DNA of 64,000 bases from Aselliscus stoliczkanus (Eukaryota; Chordata; Mammalia; Chiroptera; Hipposideridae): the NCBI GenBank assembly GCA_033961575.1, contig CM066728.1, forward strand, positions 105,414,852 to 105,478,851, read 5' to 3'. A model generated the notes under the pieces. The model did not search any database. It had not been told where the DNA came from and saw only the letters and a program-made list of their open reading frames with translations. This document shows, in pieces, positions 62,390 to 64,000 of this stretch. Each line of letters opens with the position of its first letter. The first letter of the stretch is position 1. A program made the translations under genes and the position numbers.

Positions 62390-62815
62390 CCCATCTTATA
62401 CATAGAGCTAGACTACATTTCCTAGCCTCATTTACAGTTATAATTGGGTAAATGATTGATTCCATACCAATAAACAAAAGCAGAAATTATGTGAACTTAC
62501 TGGTAGGCTTATCACATCAAAAGTTCCCATGCGTAATTCTCCATGTCTATCATCCTTGGAAATAGATATGACCTCCAGGGTCACCTTGGTCCATGCAGTG
62601 ATATTGACAATTATTTGACCTACCATAATAGAAATTTCATATGGTTCAATGAAATAATATGAAGAAGTATGAATATAGAAGATATTTGATTTCTAAATTA
62701 ACATTTGGAAGACATCATCCAATCATGAAGTCCCACATTGGATAGTTTTAAGAACAAGAAAATGCTTATTTTGTTAAGGCACTGAGATCCAAGGGTTTGT
62801 TGGCTTTCACTCCCC
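62390..62815 (+). repeat. ancient LTR-like interspersed repeat, uncertain
   Basis: 'agactacatttcctagcctc', 'aaaagcagaaattatgtgaa' and 'gaaaatgcttattttgttaa' followed by 'ggcactgagatcc' follow a widespread old mammalian repeat of the '...acatttcccagcctccctt...' kind. Family not assigned; ends approximate. Confidence 0.45.
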
Positions 62816-63350
62816 ACTCAGCACCTCCAAAATACTACTGACTCTGGGTTCTTCATTCTCGTTCTAGTACATATTCCAAAACAATAGTTTTAAGATTCTA
62901 TCTCATAGCACTAGTTTGATCTTAGAAGATTTTTCCAAGGCAGGATGAAATGTGCAAGAGATGTATGAGGGAAAAGGGTATGAGCAGCTGAGAAGAGCCA
63001 ACAGACTGCAATGCAATTTTAACATCTGTGAGAAAAAGGAAAGGGAGGGGATAAGACATGGGTGGGAGAGTGTGAGCCTGCAGAACAATACCAAGAAAGG
63101 TCTGCCAGGCTGATGGGAAAACCTTGAGCCAAAGTTGCCCCGAGGGGCTGACTGCACCTCAGCCTGAGGGGCCTGCTTTAGCTCAAGGACAATGCTCAGG
63201 CATGACCTGGAGCACTGTGGCATCTGCCTGAAAGCAGTGGTCATTATCCTGAGGCAGCAGCTGAGAACATTAGCCCATCATGCTTCTCACAATGGGCAAT
63301 TCAAGCAACACATTTTCATGGCTGCTACAGTCTACCCCTTGTACATCATT
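62816..63350. other. no assigned feature
   Basis: A GC-richer patch at about 62930-63340 with a 113-aa frame on the minus strand (62903-63244). No domain is visible, and the patch could be an unrecognised old repeat. Confidence 0.35.
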
Positions 63351-63365
63351 AGAACTTTGGCTGGT

Positions 63366-63633
63366 GGGCCGGCCGAGTGGCTCAGTTGGTTAAGAGCTCG
63401 CTCAAGAGTGCGAGCTGAGCTCTGAGCAATGGCGGTTCGATGCCAGCCCAAGCTGAGTTGCCATTGAGTGGCCAACAGGTGGCAGGATGGCTCAGCTAAA
63501 AACAAAAAAACCTAGGAGTCATTTTGGTCCGGCCGAGTGGTGTGATGGTTAAGCACTGGCTTGGAAAGCCAGCGGCCCCGGTTCAGGTCCCACATATGAG
63601 GGCCAGTGACACTGCACTAAAAAAAAAAAAAAA
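63366..63633 (+). mobile_element. two-headed SINE: type B head, linker, type A head
   Basis: A type B SINE ('gggccggccgagtggctcag', B box 'ggttcgatgcc', ending 'ggcaggatggctcagctaaa') with a short A-rich end (to about 63511) is followed by 'cctaggagtcattttggt'. Next come a type A head (63528-63620; B box 'ggttcaggtcc') and an A-tail. One perfect 15-bp TSD, 'agaactttggctggt', encloses the whole at 63351-63365 and 63634-63648. No TSD was found around the inner unit, so it was probably inserted as a single chimeric transcript. Confidence 0.92.
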
Positions 63634-63648
63634 AGAACTTTGGCTGGT

Positions 63649-64000
63649 TTGCCTAGGAGACAAGAGGGCAGGGGATGTAATACTTATTAAGGAAGGATAG
63701 AAACAGCTAGAACAATATGTATCTAAACCCCTCCTGCATGCTAACTAACCTTAGATCTACTCAGAGACAAAAATAAACGTTTTCAGATTTTTTTTTTCCA
63801 GGTTGTCCTAGCTATTATGAAGGAGCACTGGCCCTTGAGGGGAGATTTTCCTGATCCAGATAGCCTCCTGTGGGAAGGAACAGGCAAGACACTGACTGCT
63901 AGGCAGCTCTTCCTGGCCCATAAGGATCACAGCGCTAATAAAGGTTAGTCTACTAGAAAATGAGAAATTGAGTCAAGGTACATAGATAAATACTTGCAGT
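63649..64000. other. no recognised feature
   Basis: Unique-looking sequence with a T-run at 63788-63796. No gene or repeat was recognised before the window edge. Confidence 0.4.

Noticed and set aside
1..64000. CRISPR arrays, operons, bacterial or phage signals
   Set aside because: The regular repeats here are eukaryotic microsatellites, and the interspersed elements are mammalian; nothing prokaryotic is present.

Overview
This window looks like non-coding nuclear DNA of a placental mammal: AT-rich, full of microsatellites, with no supportable protein-coding gene, rRNA, functional tRNA or CRISPR array. I found no long ORF with domain structure except decayed mariner transposase fragments. 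It may be a gene desert or the interior of a very large intron; the sequence alone does not decide.

The repeats point to a laurasiatherian mammal, most likely a bat, and possibly a yinpterochiropteran (rhinolophoid or pteropodid). The evidence is as follows. There are young tRNA-derived SINEs starting GGCCGGCCGAGTGG. One long copy has a body and 3' end resembling bat SINEs as I remember them. The L1 3' ends carry 'gttgtacatctgaaactaat' or 'caccccaataaactttaat'. There are mariner-type DNA transposons and TA-flanked palindromic MITEs, and DNA transposons of this kind are known to have been active in bats. Older layers are pan-mammalian: MLT1-type MaLR LTRs, MIR, MER5A-like hAT elements and L1M fragments. 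The species assignment is inference.

Layout. 1-9.9 kb: mostly unique AT-rich DNA with one antisense SINE (3.5 kb), a (TC)n tract, a palindromic MITE (6.7 kb), a mariner fragment (6.9 kb) and a MIR. 9.9-17 kb: a SINE with a perfect 16-bp target-site duplication (TSD), an MLT1 LTR, a MIR, L1M pieces and a Tigger-like MITE. 17-30 kb: an MLT1C-like LTR interrupted by a young L1 with a 17-bp TSD, a second L1 tail, an internally deleted mariner (24.5-25.0 kb), a SINE, and about 1.7 kb of ancient antisense L1. 30-46 kb: a mariner MITE with both ends, a hAT-like element, a 430-bp long SINE, a MER5A-like element, an MLT1 LTR, two inverted mariner transposase fragments (40.6-41.2 kb), an L1M, a second MITE, and an L1 tail split by a third MITE. 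46-64 kb: a purine-rich G-run tract (49.0 kb), an L1 with a 17-bp TSD (53.0-53.7 kb), an L1 with a 5' inversion (54.2-54.9 kb), a SINE with an apparent 3' transduction (57.9 kb), a monomeric SINE (60.1 kb), and a two-headed SINE inserted as one unit (63.4-63.6 kb).

The parts work together only as a record of insertions. L1-type retrotransposition machinery made the L1 and SINE insertions with 15-17 bp TSDs, and a mariner transposase family mobilised the TA-flanked elements. The most unusual items are the two-headed SINE, the SINE with 3' transduction, the long SINE body, the three near-palindromic MITEs, and the inverted pair of mariner fragments. I see no convincing new gene system.
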